The notes beneath the pieces were generated by a model. The model was not told where the DNA came from. It did no database searches and was given only the letters and a program-made list of their open reading frames with translations. This document shows, one piece after another, positions 45,743 to 53,903 of a stretch of 64,000 nucleotides of DNA (the first letter of the stretch is position 1; the number at the start of each line of letters is the position of its first letter). Made by a program: the position numbers and the translations under genes. Source of the DNA: JAXMAF01 sp046350555 (lineage in GTDB: Bacteria > Planctomycetota > Phycisphaerae > Phycisphaerales > SM1A02); assembly GCA_046350555.1 (NCBI GenBank), contig JAXMAF010000007.1:198174-262173 (forward strand), in the 5' to 3' direction.

Positions 45743-46444
45743 TCAACCGCGCACGATATGGTCGCGCAGGTCCGTCAGGAACCGCACGATCTGACCTTGC
45801 TCCTTCGGGGTCGACGCCTGTTCAACGTCGGATTGCCAGAAGTCGAGGAATCGCCGCGCCCGGTCGCCGTCCATCTTGATCGGGTTCCGCGGTCGGCGCT
45901 CCGCCTCGCGCCGGCCATCCTCCTTGATGTCCGCGAGCTGTTGCCGATCGCTCTTCTTGCCTTCTTCGCCGGTCGCCATCCGCTCGCCGGTCCTCATCCA
46001 CTCGACGAGCCAGTCGTCGAGGAACTTCTTCTTCTCGTTCTCGTCGGTGATAGCGAGATACCGGTTGGCGCCGTCGGCGAGGATGTCCTTGGCGAGCACG
46101 CGGACGTTCTGGCGCAGCGTCTCCCGCGCCGGTCCCGAGAGCCCGGCGAGGAAGCCCGCGAGCACCATCGACTCGTTCTGCTCCAGCCCGCGGAAGCGGT
46201 CGGCGAACTCCATCAGGAACCGCACCCGTTCCTTCATCGGAAGCTTGCTGAAGTCGTCGAGCGCGAGATACCCCATCGCGTCGTCCACCGGCGAATCGAA
46301 GATGCTCGGCGGCGGCTTCCAGCGGACGACGAACCACCAGTACGCGCCGCCTCCGACGAGGCCGGCGACCGCGAGCGCGGCGGCCACGGCCACCACGCGG
46401 CGGCGATGACGGTCGAGGAGGTCGGCGAGGTCGGCGATCGACAT
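45743..46444 (-). CDS. Hypothetical single-pass membrane protein
   Basis: A 233-residue protein. It has a basic N-terminus, one membrane helix (VVAVAAALAVAGLVGGGAYWWFVV, about residues 17-40) and a charged helical domain outside or inside the membrane (residues about 45-230). The domain includes DRFRGLEQNESMVLAGFLAGL and FLDDWLVEWMRTGERMATGEE. No family recognised. It starts 5 bp after the prepilin-like gene ends, so the two probably form a unit. Confidence 0.7.
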   Translation of the reverse strand: MSIADLADLLDRHRRRVVAVAAALAVAGLVGGGAYWWFVVRWKPPPSIFDSPVDDAMGYLALDDFSKLPMKERVRFLMEFADRFRGLEQNESMVLAGFLAGLSGPARETLRQNVRVLAKDILADGANRYLAITDENEKKKFLDDWLVEWMRTGERMATGEEGKKSDRQQLADIKEDGRREAERRPRNPIKMDGDRARRFLDFWQSDVEQASTPKEQGQIVRFLTDLRDHIVRG

Positions 46445-46449
46445 GGGAC

Positions 46450-47064
46450 TCAATCGACGGCGGTGTTGGGCGACGGCTTGGCGACGATCCGTGCGCTGCC
46501 GTCGATGTACAGACCGTTCCGTGGCACGCGATCGCCGATGAAGTGTCGTTCCTGCGAGTCCATCAACAGCGGCAAGGGCGTGTTCGTATTGCTCTCGTAG
46601 AGCGTGGTGACGACGCGGGCCTCGAGCTCCTTCCGCTCCTTGGGCGGAAGCAGCAGGGCGTTCGGGGGAAGCTGGAGCTGGATCTCGGGCGTCAGCACGT
46701 AGAGGCCGGGCAGGTAGATGTAGCTCGTCCCGATCTCGTACGAGTCGGGGTCGTTGTCGGCGGGGCAGATCCAGACCGGGCTCTCCCGATCGATGAACGA
46801 CTTGAGCAGCGACGGCAGTCCGCCGATCGGTCCGCCGGCGGTGAGCGCCGGGAGCGGCTCCGTGTTGGGAAGGAGCGAGTTGTTCTGCTGCCGGTTCGCC
46901 TCGATGCCGCCGAAGAGCTGGCGGAGGTTCGAGAGGCATCCGGTCGACCTGGACTCCGCCTGGATCTTGGAGATGGCCGGCATGAGCAGACCGACCAGGA
47001 GGACGATGACACCCATGACCACAAGCGTCTCGGTGAGCGTGAATGCTCGCTGGCGCCGCCGCAT
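46450..47064 (-). CDS. Prepilin-like protein with type IV N-methylation signal
   Basis: A 204-residue protein with a class III signal RRRQRAFTLTETLVVMGVIV. A prepilin peptidase would cut between the Ala and Phe, leaving Phe1 and Glu5, the classic pseudopilin layout. The hydrophobic helix continues to about residue 30, and a soluble domain follows (CLSNLRQLFGGIEANRQQN; WICPADNDPDSYEIGTSYIYLPG). This layout, with CPAD and a late DGS, is common to the DUF1559/H-X9-DG-like pseudopilins that are numerous in planctomycetes. It probably belongs to a type II secretion or pilus-like machine not encoded here. Confidence 0.85.
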   Translation of the reverse strand: MRRRQRAFTLTETLVVMGVIVLLVGLLMPAISKIQAESRSTGCLSNLRQLFGGIEANRQQNNSLLPNTEPLPALTAGGPIGGLPSLLKSFIDRESPVWICPADNDPDSYEIGTSYIYLPGLYVLTPEIQLQLPPNALLLPPKERKELEARVVTTLYESNTNTPLPLLMDSQERHFIGDRVPRNGLYIDGSARIVAKPSPNTAVD

Positions 47065-47138
47065 GGGCGGATTGTAGTACGTGGCGTGCGCGCCCCGGCG
47101 GCGTCGGTCGCCCACCGACGGCGCGCGATCCCGTCCGC

Positions 47139-48074
47139 TCACTCCGCGAACATCGCCTCGACGAACCTGTCGGGATCGAACGGCTCGACGTCCTCGGGAC
47201 GCTCGCCGACGCCGACGAGCTTCACCGGAACGTCGAGGGCGTCGCGGATCGCCACCACGATGCCGCCCTTCGCGGTGCCGTCGAGCTTGGCGAGGAAGAT
47301 GCCGGTCACGTCGATCGCCTGCTTGAAGAGTTCCGCCTGCCGCACCGCGTTCTGGCCGCTCGTCGCGTCGAGCACGAGGAGCACCTCGTGCGGCGCACCG
47401 GGGATCTTCTTCGCGACGACGTTGCGGATCTTGGTGAGCTGCCGCATCAGGTGATCCTGCGTGTGCAGCCGGCCGGCCGTGTCGATGAGAAGCACGTCGA
47501 CGCCGCGGGCGATCGCCGCCTCGGCGGCGTCGAAGACCACCGCGGCGGGATCGGCGCCCTGCGAACCCTTCACGAGGTCGATGCCCAGGCGCTGCGCCCA
47601 CACCTCGAGCTGGGCGACGGCGCCGGCGCGGAACGTGTCGGCGGCGGCGAGAAGCACGGTGCGCCCGTCGTCGCGCAGGGTCTTCGCGATCTTGGCGACG
47701 CTCGTCGTCTTGCCCGCGCCGTTGATGCCGGCGACGAGGATCACCGTCGGCGCGGTCGGCGCCATCCGCAGGGCGCTCGACACCGGGGCGCCGTCGCGCA
47801 GCCAGCGCTGCTTGAGCTGCTTCTTGAGGAAGTCGAGGGCATCCTCGCCGCGCTCCACGCGCCCCGCGCGGAAGTCGGCGCGCAGGGCGCCGACGATCTC
47901 GCGCGCCGCCTTGACACCCACGTCCGCCGCGATGAGCCGCGACTCGACCTCGTCGATGAGCTCGTCGCTCAGCCGCCGCCCGCGGAGCAGGCTGCGAAGC
48001 TGCGCGCCGAAGACGTCCGCGGTCTTCTGGAGGCCGCGCTTGATCGCCGAGAGGGTGGAACGGAAGACGGACAC
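47139..48074 (-). CDS. ftsY: Signal recognition particle receptor FtsY
   Basis: A 311-residue SRP-GTPase of the short form lacking the acidic A domain. It has the four-helix N domain, then G1 INGAGKTTSVAKIA, the DTFRAGAVAQLEVWA insertion loop, G3 LLIDTAGRLH and G4 LAKLDGTAKGG (usually TKLDG). The C-terminal GVGERPEDVEPFDPDRFVEA is diagnostic for FtsY. It receives the SRP-ribosome complex at the membrane. The start is a GTG at 48074 (VSVFRSTLSAIKRGL), the usual FtsY beginning. It follows nusB by 101 bp on the same strand. Confidence 0.95.
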   Translation of the reverse strand: MSVFRSTLSAIKRGLQKTADVFGAQLRSLLRGRRLSDELIDEVESRLIAADVGVKAAREIVGALRADFRAGRVERGEDALDFLKKQLKQRWLRDGAPVSSALRMAPTAPTVILVAGINGAGKTTSVAKIAKTLRDDGRTVLLAAADTFRAGAVAQLEVWAQRLGIDLVKGSQGADPAAVVFDAAEAAIARGVDVLLIDTAGRLHTQDHLMRQLTKIRNVVAKKIPGAPHEVLLVLDATSGQNAVRQAELFKQAIDVTGIFLAKLDGTAKGGIVVAIRDALDVPVKLVGVGERPEDVEPFDPDRFVEAMFAE

Positions 48075-48175
48075 GGGGACGCGATGGGGAGAGGATCTGG
48101 AGAGCGCCGACGATCGTTGTCCGGCGCCGGACGAGCGGCGCGATCGGCGGACCGAGGGGGCGAACCGACGACGAA

Positions 48176-48697
48176 CTACTCGCTGCTCGCGGGCCGCTGC
48201 CCGCCGGCCACCTCGGATTCCAGGTTCGCGCGGAAGACCCGGTCGAGCACGCCGTTGACGAACGCCGGACTTCGCTCGCCCCCGAACTCGCGCGCCAGCT
48301 CGATCGCCTCGTTGATCGCGACCCGCGCCGGAACGCCCTGATGAACGACCTCGTACCACGCCAGCCGGAGGACGTTCCGGTCGATCATCGGCTGGCGGTG
48401 AAGGGGCCACTCCGGCGTCAGCGGCGCGACACGGGCGTCGGCGTCGCCGTGAAACTCCCAGGCCAGCGTGGCGAGGTCGTAGCCGCGCCGCGCCGCCACC
48501 GCATCGGGGAACGCCTCGTCGGGATCCGACGCGACCTCGTGCACGCCCCTCATCGCGCGATGCTCGCGCTGCGGCGCGCCCGCTTCGTCGCCAACCGTCG
48601 GATCGCCTGGTTCCTCCGGGGGCACGATCGTCGCGCCGGCATCGAGCTGATAGAGCCATTGCAGCGCGGATCGCCGGATGTCTCGACGGGTCGCCAT
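48176..48697 (-). CDS. nusB: Transcription antitermination factor NusB
   Basis: A 173-residue all-helical protein. The N-terminal TRRDIRRSALQWLYQLDAG and the C-terminal INEAIELAREFGGERSPAFVNGVLDRV are diagnostic. Between them the first two helices are separated by an unusually long acidic insert (PPEEPGDPTVGDEAGAP). NusB with NusE binds boxA of rRNA leaders, of which a candidate exists upstream of the 16S gene here. Its ATG directly abuts the ribH stop (TAG then ATG), giving the common ribH-nusB pairing. Confidence 0.93.
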   Translation of the reverse strand: MATRRDIRRSALQWLYQLDAGATIVPPEEPGDPTVGDEAGAPQREHRAMRGVHEVASDPDEAFPDAVAARRGYDLATLAWEFHGDADARVAPLTPEWPLHRQPMIDRNVLRLAWYEVVHQGVPARVAINEAIELAREFGGERSPAFVNGVLDRVFRANLESEVAGGQRPASSE

Positions 48698-49180
48698 CTA
48701 GCGCTCCCCGCCGTCGTCGAGGATCGCGCGGATGGCCAGCGCCGCCTCGATCGCGGCGACCATCGCCTCGGCGCCCTTGTTTCCCTTCGCGCCGCCGGCG
48801 CGGGCGCGGGCCTGCTCGATCGTCCCGACGGTGAGAACGCCGAACGCCACGGGCCTGCCCGTGTCGATCGCGATGCGCATCAATCCATCCGCGACGGCGC
48901 CGGCGATGTACCGATCGTGGCGCGTCTCCCCGGCGATCACGCATCCCAGCGCCACGACCGCGTCGACGGGCGTGTCGTTCGCGAAGGCCGCGCAGATCGC
49001 CGGCAGCTCGAACGTCCCGGGAGAGGCGACCTCGAGGAGATCGGCCTCCGATCCACCCGCCCGCGCGAACGCGTCGCGCGCACCGCGCGCGAGCGCCGAG
49101 GTGATCTCCGCGTGGTAGCGGCTCACGACGAGCCCGACGCGCAGGCCGGAGGCGTTGACCTGGGGCGTTGGCACGTGCAT
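48698..49180 (-). CDS. ribH: 6,7-dimethyl-8-ribityllumazine synthase
   Basis: A 160-residue enzyme of riboflavin synthesis, condensing the butanone phosphate and pyrimidinedione precursors. Diagnostic text includes VGLVVSRYHAEIT, VASPGTFELP, ALGCVIAGETRHDRYIAGAV (with the catalytic His of TRHD) and PVAFGVLTV. The length is usual for the icosahedral form. It is co-directional with and adjacent to nusB. Other rib genes are not in the window. The ATG at 49180 (MHVPTPQVNASGLRVG) gives the normal N-terminus. Confidence 0.95.
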   Translation of the reverse strand: MHVPTPQVNASGLRVGLVVSRYHAEITSALARGARDAFARAGGSEADLLEVASPGTFELPAICAAFANDTPVDAVVALGCVIAGETRHDRYIAGAVADGLMRIAIDTGRPVAFGVLTVGTIEQARARAGGAKGNKGAEAMVAAIEAALAIRAILDDGGER

Positions 49181-49209
49181 TGGGGGGCGATGGTAGCTCT
49201 TCCGTTGGA

Positions 49210-49896
49210 TCACGACGTCGGCGGCGGAGCGGCGCGCGCCGCCGCGAAGTCGCGCTCCAGGAGCTCGCGAAGCGCCATGCGCGCCCGGTGAAGCCGGGTC
49301 TTGACGGCGCCGGCGGTGATGCCCAGGACCGTCGCGGTCTCCTCGGTGTCGAGTTCCTCCACGTCGCGCAGCACGAGGACGGTCCGATGATCGTCGGGCA
49401 GCTCGTCGATCCTCGCCCGGATCCGCTGCCGCATCTCGCGCCGCTCGAGCTCGTCGTCGCTGGGCGGCGTGAACGCGCGACGAGGATTGTCGCGATGGCC
49501 GTCGGGAGCGAAGGTCGGAAGCAACGACTCGATCGACACCTCGTTGCGGCGCGTCGCCGAACGCAGCTTCATGAGCGCCGCGTTGACCGTGATCCGGTGC
49601 AGCCACGTCCCGATCCTCGACGTGCCCTCGAAGCGGTCGATGGCGCGCATGGCGGAAAGGAACGCATCCTGCACGGCATCGGCGGCGTCGTCCTCGGATC
49701 GGAGCAGGCGCCGCGCCACGGCGAGCATCCGGCCCGCGTTCGCGCGGACGACGAGCTCGAAGGCATCCGGATCGCCGGCGCGCAGCCGTCCCACGAGCTC
49801 GGTCTCGTCGGGTGCGGCGGTGACGCCGGGATCGGGCCCGCGGCGCAGCGCATCGCCCGGCGGGCCCGCGTTCGCGCTCTTCGACAACTCGGTCAT
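49210..49896 (-). CDS. ECF-type RNA polymerase sigma factor
   Basis: A 228-residue sigma-70 family protein with only regions 2 and 4. Region 2 includes LVGRLRAGDPDAFELVVR and EDDAADAVQDAFLSAMRAI, followed by GTWLHRITVNAALMKLR. Region 4 is DELPDDHRTVLVLRDVEELDTEETATVLGITAGAVKTRLHRARMALR (helix-turn-helix region). It directs polymerase to a small regulon. The gene just upstream on the same strand encodes a zinc-binding anti-sigma-like protein, its likely regulator. Confidence 0.93.
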   Translation of the reverse strand: MTELSKSANAGPPGDALRRGPDPGVTAAPDETELVGRLRAGDPDAFELVVRANAGRMLAVARRLLRSEDDAADAVQDAFLSAMRAIDRFEGTSRIGTWLHRITVNAALMKLRSATRRNEVSIESLLPTFAPDGHRDNPRRAFTPPSDDELERREMRQRIRARIDELPDDHRTVLVLRDVEELDTEETATVLGITAGAVKTRLHRARMALRELLERDFAAARAAPPPTS

Positions 49897-49978
49897 CTTG
49901 GGCTGTCTCGTCGACCGGCGCCCGACACGGCTCGCTTGCCCGCCGCAAGGGCCCGGTCCTCGTTTCCGATGCGGCGCG

Positions 49979-50263
49979 TCACCTCGCCTCGCGTCGAGCC
50001 GCGAGCACGGCGCGGACCAGATCCTCCGGCGCCGCGACGGCCTCCGCGTCGATCGCGCCCGGTGCGTCCGCGGCGCCCGGCCCGCCTCGCATCGCCCGGC
50101 GGCTCAACGCGATGGTCTGTCGGTAGTCGCTCAGGTAGTGGACGCACGGTCCGCACTCGGCGAGGTGGGCGTCGAACGCGGCGCGCACCTCCGGCGCCAG
50201 CCGATCGGCCACGTAGTCGTCCAGGAACTCGATCAACTGACGGCAGGTGAGGTTCTCGTTCAT
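49979..50263 (-). CDS. Small zinc-finger anti-sigma factor
   Basis: A 94-residue protein with the ZAS-type anti-sigma pattern. TCRQLIEFLDDYVADRL is followed by AFDAHLAECGPCVHYL, so His, Cys and Cys are spaced as HxxxCxxC. The soluble C-terminus is Ala-rich with no membrane helix, so it would be cytoplasmic and able to respond to redox or zinc. It lies 82 bp upstream of the ECF sigma gene, an order opposite to the usual sigma-first. The ATG at 50263 (MNENLTCRQL) is chosen because upstream text is not conserved. Confidence 0.8.
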   Translation of the reverse strand: MNENLTCRQLIEFLDDYVADRLAPEVRAAFDAHLAECGPCVHYLSDYRQTIALSRRAMRGGPGAADAPGAIDAEAVAAPEDLVRAVLAARREAR

Positions 50264-50347
50264 CGCGACACGCGGGAGCCAGGGAGGGCCGGACCGGGTT
50301 CGGGCGCCACGGCGGCGGAGATGAGATGCCACGGCGCCGCGATGGTT

Positions 50348-50453
50348 TCATACGCGTCCGGGTTGACTCGCGCGCCCCAGCCAACCCGACTCCGCCGCGA
50401 GACGCCGCTGTGGGCAACAGGGGTCGAACGCATGGAGGTCTCCCGGAATCCGT
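50348..50453 (-). repeat. Dispersed element, copy 2 (inverted orientation)
   Basis: Minus-strand reading gives GGATTCCGGGAGACCTCCAT, GCGTTCGACCCCTG, CCCACAGCGGCGTCTCGCGG, then GGGGCGCGCGAGTCAAC and GGACGCGTATG. It matches the other copies in block order and spacing. It lies between the anti-sigma gene and ppk2, and the ppk2 stop is 2 bp beyond its edge. Confidence 0.85.
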
Positions 50454-50454
50454 G

Positions 50455-51267
50455 TCAGTACCGCTGCGACACGAACCGCCGGCCCTTGATCGAGGCCTGG
50501 TCGTCGTAGGCATGCTTGCTCGACCGCTTCACGAGCCGGATCCGGGGTCGCTTGATCTTCTTGTAGGGAACAAGGCTCAGGACGTGCGCGATGGCGTTGA
50601 GACGGGCGCGCTTCTTGTCGTCGGAAGGAACGATGTGCCAGGGGGCGGCATCGGTGTCCGTCGCCTCGAACATTCGATCCCTCGCCCGCGAGTAGTCGTA
50701 CCAGCGCTCGCGCGAGGGCAGGTCCATCGCGCTGAGCTTCCACTGGCGGAGCGGATCCTCGATGCGGGCGCGGAAGCGGCGCTCCTGTTCGTCGTTGCTG
50801 ACCTCCAGCCAGAGCTTGATGAGGATGATGCCGGGGCGAACGATGAAGTGATATTCGAAGGCCGCGCAGAGCTCGAGGAATGCCTCGTACTCCGCCTTGG
50901 TGCAGAATCCCATGACGTGCTCGACGCCTGCGCGGTTGTACCAGCTTCGATCGAAGATCACGACCTCGCCCGCGGCGGGGAAGTGGGCGATGTACCGTTG
51001 CGGGTAGATCTGCGTCTTCTCCCGATCCGACGGCGCAGGCAGCGCGATCGTCCGGAAGACGCGCGGGCTGACGCGCTCGGTCAGGGCCCGGATCGTCCCG
51101 CCCTTGCCGGCCCCATCGCGCCCCTCGAACACGATGATTGCGCGAAGGCCCTTGTGGCGGACCCACTCCTGGACGCGGCACAACTCGACCTGGAGTCGCC
51201 GGAGTTCCTTCTCGTACTGCCTTCTCTTGAGCTTCGGCGCGGGCTTGGTGTCGTTCCTGGTGGCCAT
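50455..51267 (-). CDS. ppk2: Polyphosphate kinase 2 (class I type)
   Basis: A 270-residue single-domain PPK2. It has Walker A FEGRDGAGKGGTIRAL, the Walker B/lid region VVIFDRSWYNRAGVEHVMGF, PSDREKTQIYPQRYIAHFP and the C-terminal PWHIVPSDDKKRARLN. The enzyme moves phosphate between polyphosphate and nucleoside diphosphates. The single-domain class I layout usually favours NDP phosphorylation from polyP. A polyphosphate-glucokinase-like gene at 61 kb supports polyphosphate use in this organism. ATG 51267 (MATRNDTKPAPKLKRRQYEKE) matches family starts. Confidence 0.94.
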   Translation of the reverse strand: MATRNDTKPAPKLKRRQYEKELRRLQVELCRVQEWVRHKGLRAIIVFEGRDGAGKGGTIRALTERVSPRVFRTIALPAPSDREKTQIYPQRYIAHFPAAGEVVIFDRSWYNRAGVEHVMGFCTKAEYEAFLELCAAFEYHFIVRPGIILIKLWLEVSNDEQERRFRARIEDPLRQWKLSAMDLPSRERWYDYSRARDRMFEATDTDAAPWHIVPSDDKKRARLNAIAHVLSLVPYKKIKRPRIRLVKRSSKHAYDDQASIKGRRFVSQRY

Positions 51268-51508
51268 GCGGAGTCGACTCCTGGTGTTCGTTGCGGCCGC
51301 TTCCGGGCGCGCGCGTGCGATCCCTCCGGCGGAGTGTACAGCGTCCCGGAGGGCGCGGAACGCTCCGGCATCACGACCCACGACCGTTCGGGGCGTGGAA
51401 GTCCACACGAAATTAAGGATTGCCCTTCGCCCGCGACTCGATAGCCTCTGGATCTGTCATCCACGCGCTGACCCGCGTGCGCCGCGTCCCAGCTCAAAGG
51501 GGTCTCCG

Positions 51509-52894
51509 ATGCGCTCCCTCGTCTCCATCGTCCTCGTCGGTTCCGCCTGCTCGTCGTCCGCGGCCGCGGTCGTGGTCTACACCGATCGCGAAGAGTGGAT
51601 CCGCAACTCGGGAATCACCCAACCGGTCGGCTCGACGGCCGGGGATCTCCTGCACGCGGCGCAGGTCGGAATGCCACCCGCGCCGGGCGCGAGCGTGGGG
51701 TGTCACCTCGACTTCGGCAACTGCCTTCCCGAGCCGGCGTGGTTCTCGATGACGGCGCTCCAGCCGTCCGCGTCGTTCGTCTTCGCGGATACCAACCCGC
51801 TCCAGCCCGCCTTCGCCGACGCGCTCTCGGTCGGTGCCGCAGGAACGTTCACCGACGACGACCTTCGATTCGACTTCCCCGGAACGACGATGGGCGGCGA
51901 GGCGATCTTCGCCTTCGGCTTCACGGTGCGCGACAACGAGGCGGTCGCGGGCGAGACGATCACGGTCGGTGGAATCGGCGACGTCGTGCTCGGCGTCCTG
52001 CCGCTGCCCGATTGTCCCGGCACATCGGCGTTCGTCGGCATCGTCTCGGACGATCCGATCGCCTGGATCGTGGTGAACGAGAGCGACGACGCCGACGACA
52101 TCGCCGTCGGCGACTTCGAGATGGGATCGCAGCTTCCGCCAAACATCCACTACGGACTTCCGGAGAAGGACTGGGAGATCCACGTGGGTTCGTTCGAGAC
52201 GCTCCACACGGACGCGGAGACCGTGGCCCTGGCCGAGGAACTTCAGCAGCTCCCGACGCCGGACGCCCCGATCGGCCCGACGCTCACCTTCGCGAAGAAG
52301 TCGCCGCTGAGCCGCACGATCCGTCTCACGGCGCTCGAGGAGAACGCCAACTGGGTCTTCGACGACGCCGACAGCGCCGGTGACGTGGGATTCGGATTCA
52401 GCGACGCCCTCTCGGTCGGCGAGCGCGACGTGCACATGCACGATGTCTGGCAGATCGAGATCCTCGACGGTCCGCCCGTCGACGGACTCGCGTTCAAGCT
52501 CGGCGACTCCGACGACGGCGGCGGCGAATGCATCGAGGTGTACACGGTGCGCGACGTGCTCATCGCGACGATCACGCCGATGCCCGCGGGGCGCGGCCAG
52601 AAGACCTTCATCGGGCTGCACGCGCACGACGAGGAGACGATCGGCCGCATCGTCTTCCACGAGAGCCCCGACAGCGACGACATCTCCGTCTCCGAGATCC
52701 GCCTCGCGCCGGCGGTCGAGTGCATGGGCGACCTCGACGAGGATGGCCAGGTCGATGGCGCGGACGTCGGCCTGTTCCTCTCGCTGTGGGGACCCTGCAC
52801 GGAGAAGCACTGCCACCAGGATCTCAACGGCGACGGCACGGCCGACGCCGCCGATCTGGCGCTGCTCGTCGCGGCATGGGGCGCCTGCCGGTAG
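51509..52894 (+). CDS. Secreted protein with duplicated beta domain and dockerin-type tail
   Basis: A 461-residue protein with signal sequence (LVSIVLVGSACSSSAAAV). Two related beta-rich domains follow. The first has GIGDVVLGVLPLPDCPGTSAFVGIV, then WIVVNESDDADDIAVGDFEMG. The second has VRDVLIATITPMPAGRGQKTFIGLH, then RIVFHESPDSDDISVSEIRL. The shared FxGhxSxxxIxxIxhxES.DxDDIxVxx(F/I) pattern is also seen in PEP-CTERM-type secreted proteins. Two dockerin repeats end it (DLDEDGQVDGADVGLFLSLWG; DLNGDGTADAADLALLVAAWG). ATG 51509 has AAAGGGG about eight bases upstream. Function unknown, surface or secreted. Confidence 0.85.
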   Translation: MRSLVSIVLVGSACSSSAAAVVVYTDREEWIRNSGITQPVGSTAGDLLHAAQVGMPPAPGASVGCHLDFGNCLPEPAWFSMTALQPSASFVFADTNPLQPAFADALSVGAAGTFTDDDLRFDFPGTTMGGEAIFAFGFTVRDNEAVAGETITVGGIGDVVLGVLPLPDCPGTSAFVGIVSDDPIAWIVVNESDDADDIAVGDFEMGSQLPPNIHYGLPEKDWEIHVGSFETLHTDAETVALAEELQQLPTPDAPIGPTLTFAKKSPLSRTIRLTALEENANWVFDDADSAGDVGFGFSDALSVGERDVHMHDVWQIEILDGPPVDGLAFKLGDSDDGGGECIEVYTVRDVLIATITPMPAGRGQKTFIGLHAHDEETIGRIVFHESPDSDDISVSEIRLAPAVECMGDLDEDGQVDGADVGLFLSLWGPCTEKHCHQDLNGDGTADAADLALLVAAWGACR

Positions 52895-53170
52895 CGTGAT
52901 CGTCCCTTCGGCCCCGATCGCTCCTGCCCCGATGCCTCCGGCCCGATCCGGCGGCGCCCCGGCTGGACGCACTTCGCCATTGTGCCACCGGCGCTTCGCG
53001 ACGAGGAGCGCCGCCGCTTCCCGAGGCGATCGCCGCGGCGCGGCGGCGCGCGTCGCCCAAGGGCGTGGCCCGCGACATCGGCACGGGCACCGACGGATTC
53101 CGATGTCCTCGGAAGCCGGCGCGCTGGGCAGTCATGGACGCTACGCTCCGCGCCGGACGCCTCGCCACCG

Positions 53171-53848
53171 ATGACCCCGACCCAGGCCGTCAAGCTCTTC
53201 CTCTTCCACCTCGCGGCGCTCTTTCCGCTGGTGAACCCGTTCGACACCGTGCCCCTCTTCCTCGCGGTGACGCGGCGATCCACGGCGAGCGAACGCGCCA
53301 CGACGGCCTTCCGGGCGTGCTTCGTGGCGACGCTGATGATGCTCGCCACGCTCTTCGTCGGCCACGCCCTGATGACCTTCCTGGAGGTCTCGCTCTCGTC
53401 GGTGCGCATCGCCGGCGGCCTCATCTCGGTCGCGCTCGGCTTCATGATGCTCTTCCAGAACCAGGAGGTGACGAGCGAGAAGCCCGCCGTGGACCGCGGG
53501 CCGGACGCCGACTATGCGCTCATGCCCCTCGCGTTCCCGAGTCTCTGCGGCGCCGGGGTGATGGCCATCCTCATGTCGATCTCGGCGCGCATCAGCGAGG
53601 CGACCACCCTCACGACGCGCGCCTGGGACTACGGCGTGGCGATCGCCGCGATCCTCGTCGTCGGCGCCCTGAGCTGGGTCATCCTGCGAAGCTCGCTCGC
53701 CGTCTCGACGAAGCTCGGCTCGCGCGGCATCGACGCGCTCGCCAAGCTCATGGGGATGGTCCTCGTCTGCATCGGCGTCCAGCTCGTCGCCACCGGCGTC
53801 GCCGGATTCATCACCGACCCGCCGAAGCCGGCGCTGATCGCGGTGTAG
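53171..53848 (+). CDS. MarC-family integral membrane protein
   Basis: A 225-residue protein with six membrane helices. The MarC/UPF0056 hallmarks FPLVNPFDTVPLFLAVT near the N-terminus, IRIAGGLISVALGFMML-like helix 3, and PLAFPSLCGAGVMAILM in the re-entrant fourth segment are clear. Despite the name, MarC is not proven to give drug resistance, and its transport substrate is unknown. ATG 53171 (MTPTQAVKLFLFHL) begins directly before the first helix; the longer in-frame extension upstream is non-coding in character. Confidence 0.9.
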   Translation: MTPTQAVKLFLFHLAALFPLVNPFDTVPLFLAVTRRSTASERATTAFRACFVATLMMLATLFVGHALMTFLEVSLSSVRIAGGLISVALGFMMLFQNQEVTSEKPAVDRGPDADYALMPLAFPSLCGAGVMAILMSISARISEATTLTTRAWDYGVAIAAILVVGALSWVILRSSLAVSTKLGSRGIDALAKLMGMVLVCIGVQLVATGVAGFITDPPKPALIAV

Positions 53849-53903
53849 CAGCCGTGGCCGGAAGGCGAGCGCGCACGCCCCGGACCCCTGTACCATCGAC
53901 TCC

